Below, in pieces: positions 27,481-35,019 of a DNA stretch of 64,000 nucleotides (positions are counted from its first letter, which is position 1; every line of letters begins with the position of its first letter). The stretch lies in the NCBI GenBank assembly GCA_025148965.1, contig CP102273.1, positions 1,550,001-1,614,000 on the forward strand, written 5' to 3'. A program made the position numbers and the translations under genes. Under the pieces are notes generated by a model, which had not been told where the DNA came from, did not search any database, and saw only the letters and a program-made list of their open reading frames with translations. Source of the DNA: Intestinibacter bartlettii. Lineage in GTDB: Bacteria; Bacillota; Clostridia; Peptostreptococcales; Peptostreptococcaceae.

Positions 27481-27842
27481 AAGAGTTATATAGTAGAGGA
27501 GTTATTTGATCCATGTTTTCATCAGTTTTATTCGTATTTTGGTTTGGATAAAGGAGAAGAAAATACGATAAGGGTGGACTTTTGGGTCAAGTGATAGGGT
27601 GTTTTTTGTCGAATGCGTGGATTTTGATCAGGATGGTGTGATTTTTGGAGACCCCGTGGGTGTTTTTGAGTCTAGTGTTATGATTTTTTGTGATTCAGTG
27701 GGTGCATTTGGGTTGAGGGGGTGTTGATTTTGGTCAGCTTGGTAGGTGAATTTGGGTTCGATGGTGTGTTAGGTTAGTTTCTAGCAGTTAAGAAATATAT
27801 TGTTTTGCACACTGTTATTCTATTTAACGACTTTGTGATAAA
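27481..27842 (+). repeat. Long intergenic repeat element, copy R1
   Basis: The element has three parts. A conserved block of about 90 nt (27481-27571) contains GGAGTTATTT, CCATGTTTTCATCAGTTTTA and the potential hairpin CGTATTTT...AAAATACG. Next is a very G/T-rich array of degenerate units of about 21 nt (27572-27766), here about nine units such as GTGATTTTTGGAGACCCCGTG. Last is a conserved 3' block (27803-27842) with the hairpin TGTTA...TAACG inside GCACAC...TTTGTG. Copies R2 and R3 share both end blocks. No gene lies in this copy. Confidence 0.85.
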
Positions 27843-27927
27843 GGTATTAGTGGGAATAATTTATACTTTGAATTTGATTTAGTATCTAAACAGGATTATA
27901 ATTTTATTAAAATAAAGGAGGAAAAAT

Positions 27928-29721
27928 ATGGGACTTTTAATAGTGATAATATTGATTTTTATAATAATTAATTATATTGGAAGTAATAATAACTCCGACT
28001 ATAAAACAAATACTAGTAATAAATACGATTCTGGGGTAACTAGTAATAAATACAATCCCAAAGTAAACAATAAAAAAAGTGATTCACAAATAACTAGTAC
28101 GTATTATATTGATTCTGGAAAAGCTATTTATAATGGGACAGTATCTTTTGAAGGAAACTTGGATATAAAAGAAGTAATAGTATCAGGGTCAGTTACTTCT
28201 ATAAGACCATTTGCATTTGCAACATGTAGAAACTTAAAAAAAGTAGAAATACGAAGTTTAGTTACTTCTATTGGAAATAGTGCATTTGCAGGATGTAGTA
28301 ATTTGAAAGAAATAAAAATACCAAATTCAATTAGAACCATAGGGGAATATGCATTTGCAGGATGTAGTAGTTTAAGAGAAATAGAAATACCGAAATCTGT
28401 TATTTCTATTGGAGAATTTTTATTTAAAAATTGTAATGATATTTGTGTATATTGTAATAAAGGGTCTTATGCTGAGAAATATGCTAAACGAAATAAAATT
28501 TATTATAAATATATAGAAGATACTAATTATAAATATATAAATAATACAAATAAATATTCTTTAAAAGAAACTAATAGCAAAAAATTAACAAATAAGAATT
28601 ATGAGGAAGAAAATAAAATAGAATTTTTAAGTGCTCAAGGTATAAATATAATAAATAGAATTGTTGAGGTAGCATATGAAGATTTTGATAAAATGAATAA
28701 AAATGAATTTTATTATTCGATAAGAGTAAATATATTTGATAAAAAATTAAGTCGAGTTAGGGGAAATAAACAATTATATGCAAATTCTTTAGAACGAGAT
28801 ATTTTATATTGTTTTAATTTAATTGAAGATATGAATATAGATATTGCTAATTATATTAAAACTAAGAAATTTCCAGCATCAAGTTCAGAATGGAAATCTG
28901 AATTTGAACAATTAAAAAATAAAAATCAATTTACTAATGTAGATAAAGCTAGAAATAAAGATAGATTAGATGTATATAAATCTTTTGATGATATTGATAA
29001 ATTAATTCCTGAATTAGAATTCGATTATATTTATTTTTATATAAATTCATTGCTTTTAGCACAGAGTATTATGGAAGTATCAAAAAATAATGATTTTGTA
29101 AGACCTCTTTTCAAAGAATTTCCTGATGCGATTATTAAAAGGTTTGAAAAGTGTTGTCAAATAAAAACTAGTAGATTTTTAAAATGCATTAAAGATTTAT
29201 TTGAAAATAAGAATAATTTAGAAGTAAACAGTAGTAAAACTTTTAGAGAATTTTATACTAGTAAAACAGCAGCTCAATTAAAAAATGATTTAGATGAAGT
29301 TTATTACTCTAAATTAAGACAATTAAATTTAAAAGATGCTAGTTTTGGTTACAATGGATGTAAAGAATTTTTAGGAGCAATTGAATTGGCTTTATTCGAA
29401 AAACAACTAAAACCTTACATAGAACAAGGTATAGAAAATGTGTTTACTAGGGACTGGGGACCTTTTGATTTTAGTGAATTTATGGATGAGGTAGTAGAAA
29501 AATATAGTAGTATTACAATTGATGAATGGAATGAATCATACATATACTTTGAAAAAAATCATTCATGGCTAGCTGAACATCCTTGTGCATCACAAGAGGT
29601 TGCAGAAAAAAGATTTGAATTTTTAAGAGAAGGCAAGTGTACTCCAGAAGAGATTATGTTAGAAGAAGTAGATAACATGATAAAGATAATCGAACGTTAT
29701 TTAGGAAATCAAAAGAAGTAG
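27928..29721 (+). CDS. BspA-type leucine-rich repeat protein with unknown C-terminal region
   Basis: A protein of 597 aa. An N-terminal membrane anchor (residues 2-18) is followed by a Ser/Asn/Lys-rich linker. Four BspA-type LRR_5 repeats of about 23 residues (about 72-175) have the pattern SIGNSAFAGCSNLKEIKIP. The remaining 400 residues are charged and helical with no family I recognise. The nearly uniform AT-rich codon use and the position between two copies of the repeat element suggest acquired DNA. The ribosome binding site AAAGGAGG is perfect. It could be a surface or effector-like protein; the function is unknown. Confidence 0.7.
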   Translation: MGLLIVIILIFIIINYIGSNNNSDYKTNTSNKYDSGVTSNKYNPKVNNKKSDSQITSTYYIDSGKAIYNGTVSFEGNLDIKEVIVSGSVTSIRPFAFATCRNLKKVEIRSLVTSIGNSAFAGCSNLKEIKIPNSIRTIGEYAFAGCSSLREIEIPKSVISIGEFLFKNCNDICVYCNKGSYAEKYAKRNKIYYKYIEDTNYKYINNTNKYSLKETNSKKLTNKNYEEENKIEFLSAQGINIINRIVEVAYEDFDKMNKNEFYYSIRVNIFDKKLSRVRGNKQLYANSLERDILYCFNLIEDMNIDIANYIKTKKFPASSSEWKSEFEQLKNKNQFTNVDKARNKDRLDVYKSFDDIDKLIPELEFDYIYFYINSLLLAQSIMEVSKNNDFVRPLFKEFPDAIIKRFEKCCQIKTSRFLKCIKDLFENKNNLEVNSSKTFREFYTSKTAAQLKNDLDEVYYSKLRQLNLKDASFGYNGCKEFLGAIELALFEKQLKPYIEQGIENVFTRDWGPFDFSEFMDEVVEKYSSITIDEWNESYIYFEKNHSWLAEHPCASQEVAEKRFEFLREGKCTPEEIMLEEVDNMIKIIERYLGNQKK

Positions 29722-29760
29722 CTGAATTAGTAAAAGAATAATTATTTAGGAGGGATTTTT

Positions 29761-30075
29761 ATGAACGTAAAAGACAGATATATATATCCTGCTATTTTTG
29801 ATTTTGATAATGACGGCATAACAGTTACTTTTCCAGATTTACCGGGATGTATAACTTGTGGGGATTGTCAGGAAGAAGCATTTAGAAATGCTAAAGAAGT
29901 ACTAGAATTATATATGTATGGATTAGAACAAGATGAAGAAGAAATTCCAGAACCATCTCAGATAAATCTAATAAAAACAGAAGATACTCAAAGCATTGTT
30001 TTAATAGATATATGATGATTCCCGTAAGAGATCAAATGAAAAATAGATGTGTAAAAAAGACTCTTATTTTTATTT
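29761..30075 (+). pseudogene. HicB-like antitoxin gene, frameshifted and cut off at repeat R2
   Basis: The first frame gives 84 aa with the HicB partial RNase-H fold (YPAIFDFDNDGITVTFPDLP) and stops at 30013. Moving to the next frame restores the family's usual continuation, reading MIPVRDQMKNRCVKKTL up to about 30070. This matches the expected (V)RDQMKN...VKKTLTIP segment before the missing C-terminal DNA-binding helices. Exactly there the repeat copy R2 begins. So one base has been lost near 30012 and the 3' end is replaced by R2. No hicA is adjacent. The short 84-aa product may still be made. Confidence 0.65.
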
Positions 30076-30077
30076 AA

Positions 30078-30297
30078 TAAGAGTTATATAGTAGAGGAGT
30101 TATTTGGTCCATGTTTTCATCAGTTTTATTCGTATTTTGGTTTGGATAAAGGGGAAGAAAGCACGGTAAGGGTGGACTTTTGGGTCAGGTGTTATGATTT
30201 TTTTGTGATTCAGTAGGTGCATTTGGGTTCGATGGTGTGTTTATAGTATTATTTTGCACACTGTTATTCTATTTAACAACTTTGTGATAAATATATT
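30078..30297 (+). repeat. Long intergenic repeat element, copy R2 (short form)
   Basis: The conserved 5' block (30078-30169) and 3' block (30252-30297) match R1 and R3. The G/T-rich array between them has only about three units (30170-30238). Relative to R1 it lacks whole units, so copies differ by gain or loss of array units. Its left end coincides with the point where the hicB-like reading frame is cut. Confidence 0.85.
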
Positions 30298-30315
30298 TAT
30301 GATATAGTTTGTATG

Positions 30316-30367
30316 AAAATCACTTTATGTAGATGCTTATAGTGGCATATGCACGAAGTGATTTTTT
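30316..30367 (+). terminator. Hairpin terminator after R2
   Basis: AAAATCACTT and AAGTGATTTT close a long hairpin with an inner imperfect stem, followed by a T-run. It insulates the next gene from R2. Confidence 0.7.
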
Positions 30368-30454
30368 ATATTTATAGAAAAATAAAGGATTACGAGGTAA
30401 TTATGTTGAAAAATTAGGATTTAGGTAGTTTACAAATCATTTGGGGGGATTTTA

Positions 30455-31414
30455 ATGGAAAAAGTTAAAAGAGTAAATATGCTTGATATGGCTAATGAAT
30501 TTTTAGAAAAAAATAAAAGAGGATTCAGATTAGATGGTAAACCTATCAACAAATCAAGAATTAAGGATGCATTTGAGTGTATTACCAAATATGAAAAAGA
30601 AGAAAAAAAGTTTTTAAAACAAAGCAAACCAAATAAATATAATTCTGGAATAAATAATAAATATATTGATAAAGTGGTTGATTCTGTGCAAATAAGAGAA
30701 GATTTAATAGAGAGACTTAAGTCAAAAAAAGAAAAAAAGATAGATCACTATATATATAGCAAATACATAAAATTTTTGAATAAAGATAAAGGAATGTCTA
30801 TAGAAAAATTACCGAGATACTATACTGAATTAGAAAGAAGATTAGAAATTATAAAAAGAATTCACAAGGGATGTAATGCGAGCGATATAAGTGATATGGC
30901 CTATGAACTTATGTTAGACGAAAGCAATATACATAGAGATTTAAGAATTATAAGCGATGGAGAAATGAGCGTAATGGGGCAAAGGGTAAAGGTTGAATAT
31001 CGTAAACAGAATGATGAAAATGGTGAAGAGTATATATTGTCAACTGCTCATCCTTTGTTTTTGGTACAGAATTTAGAGCAAATAATAGCATTGCTTAATG
31101 GATTGAAGTATTCATATGAGATTTATGGATATAAAGAATATGCGAGAGAAACTGCAGTCAGCATTTGGATGCAGTTATCAGATTATGCAACTAACAGGAT
31201 TTTGAACGAACTTCCAAAAGAAGAATTAAAAATAGATATTAATTGGTATAAAATGATTGCTGATGAGGCAGAGGAAAGAAAAAGAAAGTTAGAAGAGGAA
31301 GAAGATTATATAATAGATTCTTTTAAAACAGAAGAATTTATTTCAAATATTGGAGAAGGAGATGAATATTCTTATCTAAAAATTTTAAAAAACTTTAAAA
31401 ATCCACGAAAATAA
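30455..31414 (+). CDS. HTH-domain protein, DeoR/WYL-regulator-like without WYL domain
   Basis: A protein of 319 aa with ribosome binding site GGGGGG. The middle part contains a helix-turn-helix of the type found in DeoR/WYL regulators (RLEIIKRIHKGCNASDISDM...LDESNIHRDLRIIS, about 130-170). It is followed by a strand-rich segment ending in LFLVQNLEQIIALLNGLKYS, which resembles the part that normally precedes a WYL domain. The C-terminus is a Lys/Glu helix. The target is unknown. It stands between repeat R2 and the left inverted repeat of the next cassette. Confidence 0.6.
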   Translation: MEKVKRVNMLDMANEFLEKNKRGFRLDGKPINKSRIKDAFECITKYEKEEKKFLKQSKPNKYNSGINNKYIDKVVDSVQIREDLIERLKSKKEKKIDHYIYSKYIKFLNKDKGMSIEKLPRYYTELERRLEIIKRIHKGCNASDISDMAYELMLDESNIHRDLRIISDGEMSVMGQRVKVEYRKQNDENGEEYILSTAHPLFLVQNLEQIIALLNGLKYSYEIYGYKEYARETAVSIWMQLSDYATNRILNELPKEELKIDINWYKMIADEAEERKRKLEEEEDYIIDSFKTEEFISNIGEGDEYSYLKILKNFKNPRK

Positions 31415-31416
31415 AA

Positions 31417-31560
31417 AAATCTTTATCCTAAAGACCCTTAAAAATGTAGATTTTTTTGAAAGTTATCGCACTTGCTGCGCCAAGTGCTAAAAACACATAT
31501 ACGGAAATTATACTTATCCACAATTTATAAATGAATATAATTTCCTATGTGTTATAAAAA
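31417..31560 (+). repeat. Left long inverted repeat of a one-gene cassette
   Basis: This copy matches the reverse complement of 33247-33360 with few mismatches over more than 110 nt, including ATACGGAAATTATAC and ATGTGTTATAAAAA. It has an extra piece of about 28 nt with a GC-rich hairpin, GCACTTG...CAAGTGC (31468-31487), absent from the right copy. A perfect DnaA box TTATCCACA lies at 31514-31522. It starts 2 nt after the stop codon of the preceding gene. Confidence 0.88.
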
Positions 31561-31673
31561 TAGGTACCCGGTACCTCAATAACGTAACTTCCATTTGATA
31601 CAATTAAGATATGAATTATATAAGAAAGATAATTTAAATAAATTTTTATTGTATAAAATGGGAGGATGATAGA

Positions 31674-33122
31674 ATGAAAAAATTCGAAACTATGACAGGT
31701 AAAGATATAAATGTTAAAGATGGATTAAAAATCAAAAATGACTTAGAGATGATGGTTAATGACATAAATGAAGGAAAAATAGAACGAGCACAATTAAAAG
31801 AATTATGTGTTGAATTTGTAAGAACTCAAAATAAAGATAAATTTGAAGGGTTCTGGGCAATAATATTAGATGACTATATGCCATCTGATGCAAGAATAGA
31901 TTTTTTATATTGGCCTACTTATTGTATAACTATGGCAATGATGGTTGGGTATATGATGAAGCTAAACGACGAGATAGAAGGTTTTGATGATTGTTTTAAG
32001 TTAGGTCTAGAAGCATGCACTAAAAGAAGCTTTAGAGGTTATACTTACGAGGCACAAGACGGAAGAATAAAAGTTTTAAGTATGTTTATAGAATCTGGTC
32101 TATTTGTATTTTTAAGAGAAAATAAAAACTTATGCCCGAGATTTAATGTGTGTATAAAACGTATATTTACAGAGATGCAAGAAAGACTGGACCAAGGAAA
32201 TACAATTTGTGATTTAGGCATAGATTACGAAGAAGAATTCAAAAATACACTTAAATTAAAAGAAAATTCTAAATTAAAATTATTTGTTTATGGAACTCTT
32301 ATGTTCGACCAATCTAATCATGAGTTACTTAGCCAAGCGAATGTTTTAGGAGATGCTGTAGCAGAAGGGTTTGAATTGTATGATACAGGATTTGGATATC
32401 CAGCTGCAAAACATTCTGAAAAAGACTCTATTGAAGGCGAATTATACACTATAGATTATGATTTGCTTAAAAACATAGATATTTTAGAATCAAATGGCAA
32501 TCTATATACTAGAGAATTTACTATAGTAAAAGATAGAACAGGAAAATCTCATTTGGCTATAATATATGTTTATAATAAAGAGGTACATGAAGAAAATAAA
32601 ATTCAAAGCTGGAAAGAAAAAACTGAAGATGATTATCTTTGGTATGCAAGCTATGGTTCAAATTTAAATTATAATAGATTCATGGGCTATATAAATTCTT
32701 GTCATAATACAACTCCACCTATAGCATCAAAACCAATATTAATAAATCATCGCTTATATTTTGCAAACAAATCATGCCTTTGGGATAATAAAGGGGTAGC
32801 TTTTATAGAACCTAAAGAAGATAAAAATGAAGTTACTTTGGGACGAATGTACCTTATAACCAAAGATCAATTCAATCAAATTAAAGAACTAGAAGGAAGT
32901 AAGTATAAAAATAAAATAAGATTAGGTGCTTATGATGGAAAAGAGATTGTTACATTTACTGATTATGAAATAAATGAAGAAAATCTACCTAGTGAAAGAT
33001 ATGTTGAAATCATCCAAAAAGGACTGAGAGAAACATATAAAAGTCTTTCTAAAAAGGAAATCATAGAGTACTTAGATTGCAGGATAAATAAAAATATAGC
33101 TGACAAGGCAGAGTCGATATAA
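31674..33122 (+). CDS. Two-domain gamma-glutamylcyclotransferase-like protein
   Basis: A protein of 482 aa. Residues 1-195 form a helical domain I do not recognise. Residues 200-310 form a GGCT/AIG2-like domain (KLFVYGTLMFDQSNH, SIEGELYTIDYD). Residues 320-460 form a second domain of the same fold with the variant motif YASYGSNLNYNRFMGYI. GGCT-like enzymes cleave gamma-glutamyl amine bonds or cyclise gamma-glutamyl groups. Fusion of two such domains to an extra N-terminal domain is unusual. It is the only gene between the long inverted repeats, has the ribosome binding site GGGAGG, and is followed by a terminator at 33200. Confidence 0.75.
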   Translation: MKKFETMTGKDINVKDGLKIKNDLEMMVNDINEGKIERAQLKELCVEFVRTQNKDKFEGFWAIILDDYMPSDARIDFLYWPTYCITMAMMVGYMMKLNDEIEGFDDCFKLGLEACTKRSFRGYTYEAQDGRIKVLSMFIESGLFVFLRENKNLCPRFNVCIKRIFTEMQERLDQGNTICDLGIDYEEEFKNTLKLKENSKLKLFVYGTLMFDQSNHELLSQANVLGDAVAEGFELYDTGFGYPAAKHSEKDSIEGELYTIDYDLLKNIDILESNGNLYTREFTIVKDRTGKSHLAIIYVYNKEVHEENKIQSWKEKTEDDYLWYASYGSNLNYNRFMGYINSCHNTTPPIASKPILINHRLYFANKSCLWDNKGVAFIEPKEDKNEVTLGRMYLITKDQFNQIKELEGSKYKNKIRLGAYDGKEIVTFTDYEINEENLPSERYVEIIQKGLRETYKSLSKKEIIEYLDCRINKNIADKAESI

Positions 33123-33199
33123 AGTTGGTAATCTATTATAAGAAAATATTACTATATAAAAATGCTATAGAATAACTAAGATAAGAAAATAGAGCTTAA

Positions 33200-33252
33200 T
33201 AAAAAGAGTAGATGAATCGGTAAGTACAAACTTAAGATTATCTACTTTTTTT
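33200..33252 (+). terminator. Terminator after the GGCT-like gene
   Basis: AAAAAGAGTAGAT and ATCTACTTTTTTT pair with one bulge; the T-run overlaps the start of the right inverted repeat. Confidence 0.75.
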
Positions 33253-33360
33253 ATAACACATAGTAAATTATATTCATTTCATAGATTGTGGATAAGTATA
33301 ATTTCCGTATATGTGTTTCAAAGAAATCTACATCTTTAAGGGTCTTTAGAATAAAGATTT
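33247..33360 (-). repeat. Right long inverted repeat of the one-gene cassette
   Basis: It is the reverse-oriented partner of 31417-31560, without the GC-rich hairpin insert. It carries the matching DnaA box as TGTGGATAA at 33287-33295. Its outer end runs directly into the repeat element R3. The small conserved hairpin TCTTTA...TAAAGA lies at its outer end, as in the left copy. Confidence 0.88.
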
Positions 33361-33369
33361 CTTTATTTA

Positions 33370-34795
33370 TAGTAGTTATATAATAGAGGAGTTATTTGGT
33401 CCATGTTTTCATCAGTTTTATTCGTATTTTGGTTTGGATAAAGGGGAAGAAAATACGGTAAGGGTAGACTTTTGAGTCAAGTGATGGGGTGTTTTTTGTC
33501 GAATGCGTGGATTTTAATCAGGATGGTGTGATTTTTGGAGACCTGGTGAGAACTTTGGAGTTAGGTGGGAATGTTTTTAGATATATAGTGGGTTCATTTG
33601 AATCAAGTGGAGGTGCTTTTGGAGAACTCGTGGGTATTTTTGAGTCAAGTGTGATGACTTTGGGAGATTAAGTAGGTTCGGTTAAGTTTAGGGGTGTTGA
33701 TTTTGGTCAGCTTGGTAGGTGTATTTGGGTTCAGTGGTTGTTTTTGTGGAGATTGATGTTAAAATAGATTGTATATAATATTTATAAAAATTAAAAATAT
33801 AAAATGGGGAGAATGAGGAAGATATAATGACAACAAATGTGAAGAGTAAATTATTTAAGGCTGAAAAAACACAATGGGTAATACCTTGCAATCCAGCATA
33901 TTACGATGTTTGTGGCGTGTTTAATAAATTAGACAAGGTTGAATGGAAGCAAAGTACAAATGTAAATGTGGGTGATATAGTTTACATATATGTAACAAGT
34001 CCAATTAAAGAGATTCGATATAAATGTGTTGCGAGAAAAGTTGATTTAGATTATGCAGATACAGAAAAAGATCGAGAATTTATATTAAAAGGCGATAATT
34101 ACGAAAACTGTGGAAGATATATGGAGTTAGAGCTTATAACAAAATATAAAGAAAATAAGTTTACATTGGAAAATCTAAAACAAAATGGTCTAAAATCAGT
34201 TCAAGGTCCAAGCAAAGTGTCAGAAGAACTGGCTAATTATATTAAATCAAATGAGATAGATATGATAAAAGAAACTTTGCAAGAAGAGAATAATATAGAA
34301 TATGATTTAAAAAATTATATCGATAAAATAAATGTCGATGAAAACTTTACTTATAAATATGATAAAAAGAAAAAACAAAAATATACAATTCAAAATGGAA
34401 TTAAAACATATATACGTGATAGAAAAGTAGCAATGAATGCATTGAAAAAGGCAAACCATAAATGTGAAGTGGATTCTGAGCATGAAGTATTTTTACGAAG
34501 AAATGTAGAGGTTGGATATACAGAATCACATCACCTTGTTCCAATGGCTTATTCAGATATATTTGATGTGTCATTAGATGTCGAAGAAAATATAGTGTCA
34601 CTTTGCAGTCATTGTCATAATTTATTGCATTATGGTAAGGAGTTTGAGAGGGTGCTTGAGCAGTTGTATTATGAGAGAGTTAATCATTTAAATAAGGTAG
34701 GAATTTATATCAGTTTTGACCAGTTGCGAGAGATGTATTTGTAGTATTGTTTTGCATACTGTTATTCTATTTAACAACTTTGTGATAAATATATT
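33370..34795 (+). repeat. Long intergenic repeat element, copy R3, containing an EVE-HNH gene
   Basis: The 5' block (33370-33461) and the longest G/T-rich array (33462-33750, about thirteen units) are followed by a complete nuclease gene (33827-34744). The conserved 3' block (34750-34795) comes only after that gene, starting 6 nt past its stop codon. In R1 and R2 the array runs directly into the 3' block. R3 therefore looks like the full-length, gene-carrying form, or like a copy into which the gene was inserted. Confidence 0.8.
33827..34744 (+). CDS. EVE-HNH endonuclease, modification-dependent restriction type
   Basis: A protein of 305 aa. Residues 5-145 resemble an EVE (PUA-like) domain that binds modified bases: TQWVIPCNPAYYDV, WKQS, VGDIVYIYVTSPIKEIRYKC. 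Residues 195-290 form an HNH nuclease with a zinc-type arrangement: CEVDSEHEVF, ESHHLVPM, ENIVSLCSHCHNLLHYG. EVE-HNH proteins with this order include known modification-dependent DNA endonucleases, so it probably cuts DNA with modified cytosine. That use here is inference from domains. It is embedded within repeat copy R3 and has no neighbour in the same unit. The ribosome binding site is weak (GAGGAAG). Confidence 0.82.
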   Translation: MTTNVKSKLFKAEKTQWVIPCNPAYYDVCGVFNKLDKVEWKQSTNVNVGDIVYIYVTSPIKEIRYKCVARKVDLDYADTEKDREFILKGDNYENCGRYMELELITKYKENKFTLENLKQNGLKSVQGPSKVSEELANYIKSNEIDMIKETLQEENNIEYDLKNYIDKINVDENFTYKYDKKKKQKYTIQNGIKTYIRDRKVAMNALKKANHKCEVDSEHEVFLRRNVEVGYTESHHLVPMAYSDIFDVSLDVEENIVSLCSHCHNLLHYGKEFERVLEQLYYERVNHLNKVGIYISFDQLREMYL

Positions 34796-34857
34796 ATTAA
34801 TGATAAATATTTTTAAATTTACTTTTACCCAAAAAGCAAAAAAATATCAAATTGATA

Positions 34858-34904
34858 TTGAAATTTCCACCAATATGTCTTATTATTATACCTATAGGGG
34901 GTAT
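34858..34904 (+). promoter_or_regulatory. copA promoter with CsoR-type operator
   Basis: TTGAAA (34858-34863) and TATTAT (34881-34886) are 17 nt apart. Immediately after lies ATACCTATAGGGGGTAT (34888-34904), which fits the G-rich pseudo-palindrome bound by the copper sensor CsoR (ATACCC...GGGGGTAT). It overlaps the expected transcription start about 130 nt before copA, so copper-dependent derepression is likely. No csoR gene is in the window next to it. Confidence 0.65.
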
Positions 34905-35019
34905 TTTTAAATCCCCTGACATCCATAAAACATATATTAACAAAATATCAAAAAAATATAAAAAAGGATGTTTAAAGCGTGCAAATTTTGTACACAATAA
35001 AAGGTAAGGAGGAAATCTT

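Noticed and set aside
27481-30297. CRISPR-like array in the repeat elements
   Set aside because: The units are degenerate and contiguous, without identical repeats and unique spacers, and no cas genes are present.
31563-31575. GGTACCCGGTACC as a recombination site
   Set aside because: A single short palindrome with no second copy in the window; it gives no further support.
31417-33360. Insertion sequence with terminal inverted repeats
   Set aside because: The only gene inside is GGCT-like, with no transposase or DDE motif, and I cannot see target duplications.
33489-33671. 60-residue frame in the R3 array as a real gene
   Set aside because: It has no good ribosome binding site, the same units are interrupted by stops in R1 and R2, and it is explained by the 21-nt repeat period.
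33827-34744. HNH protein as IscB with HEARO/omega RNA in the repeat
   Set aside because: There is no RuvC domain or bridge helix; the N-terminal part is EVE-like.
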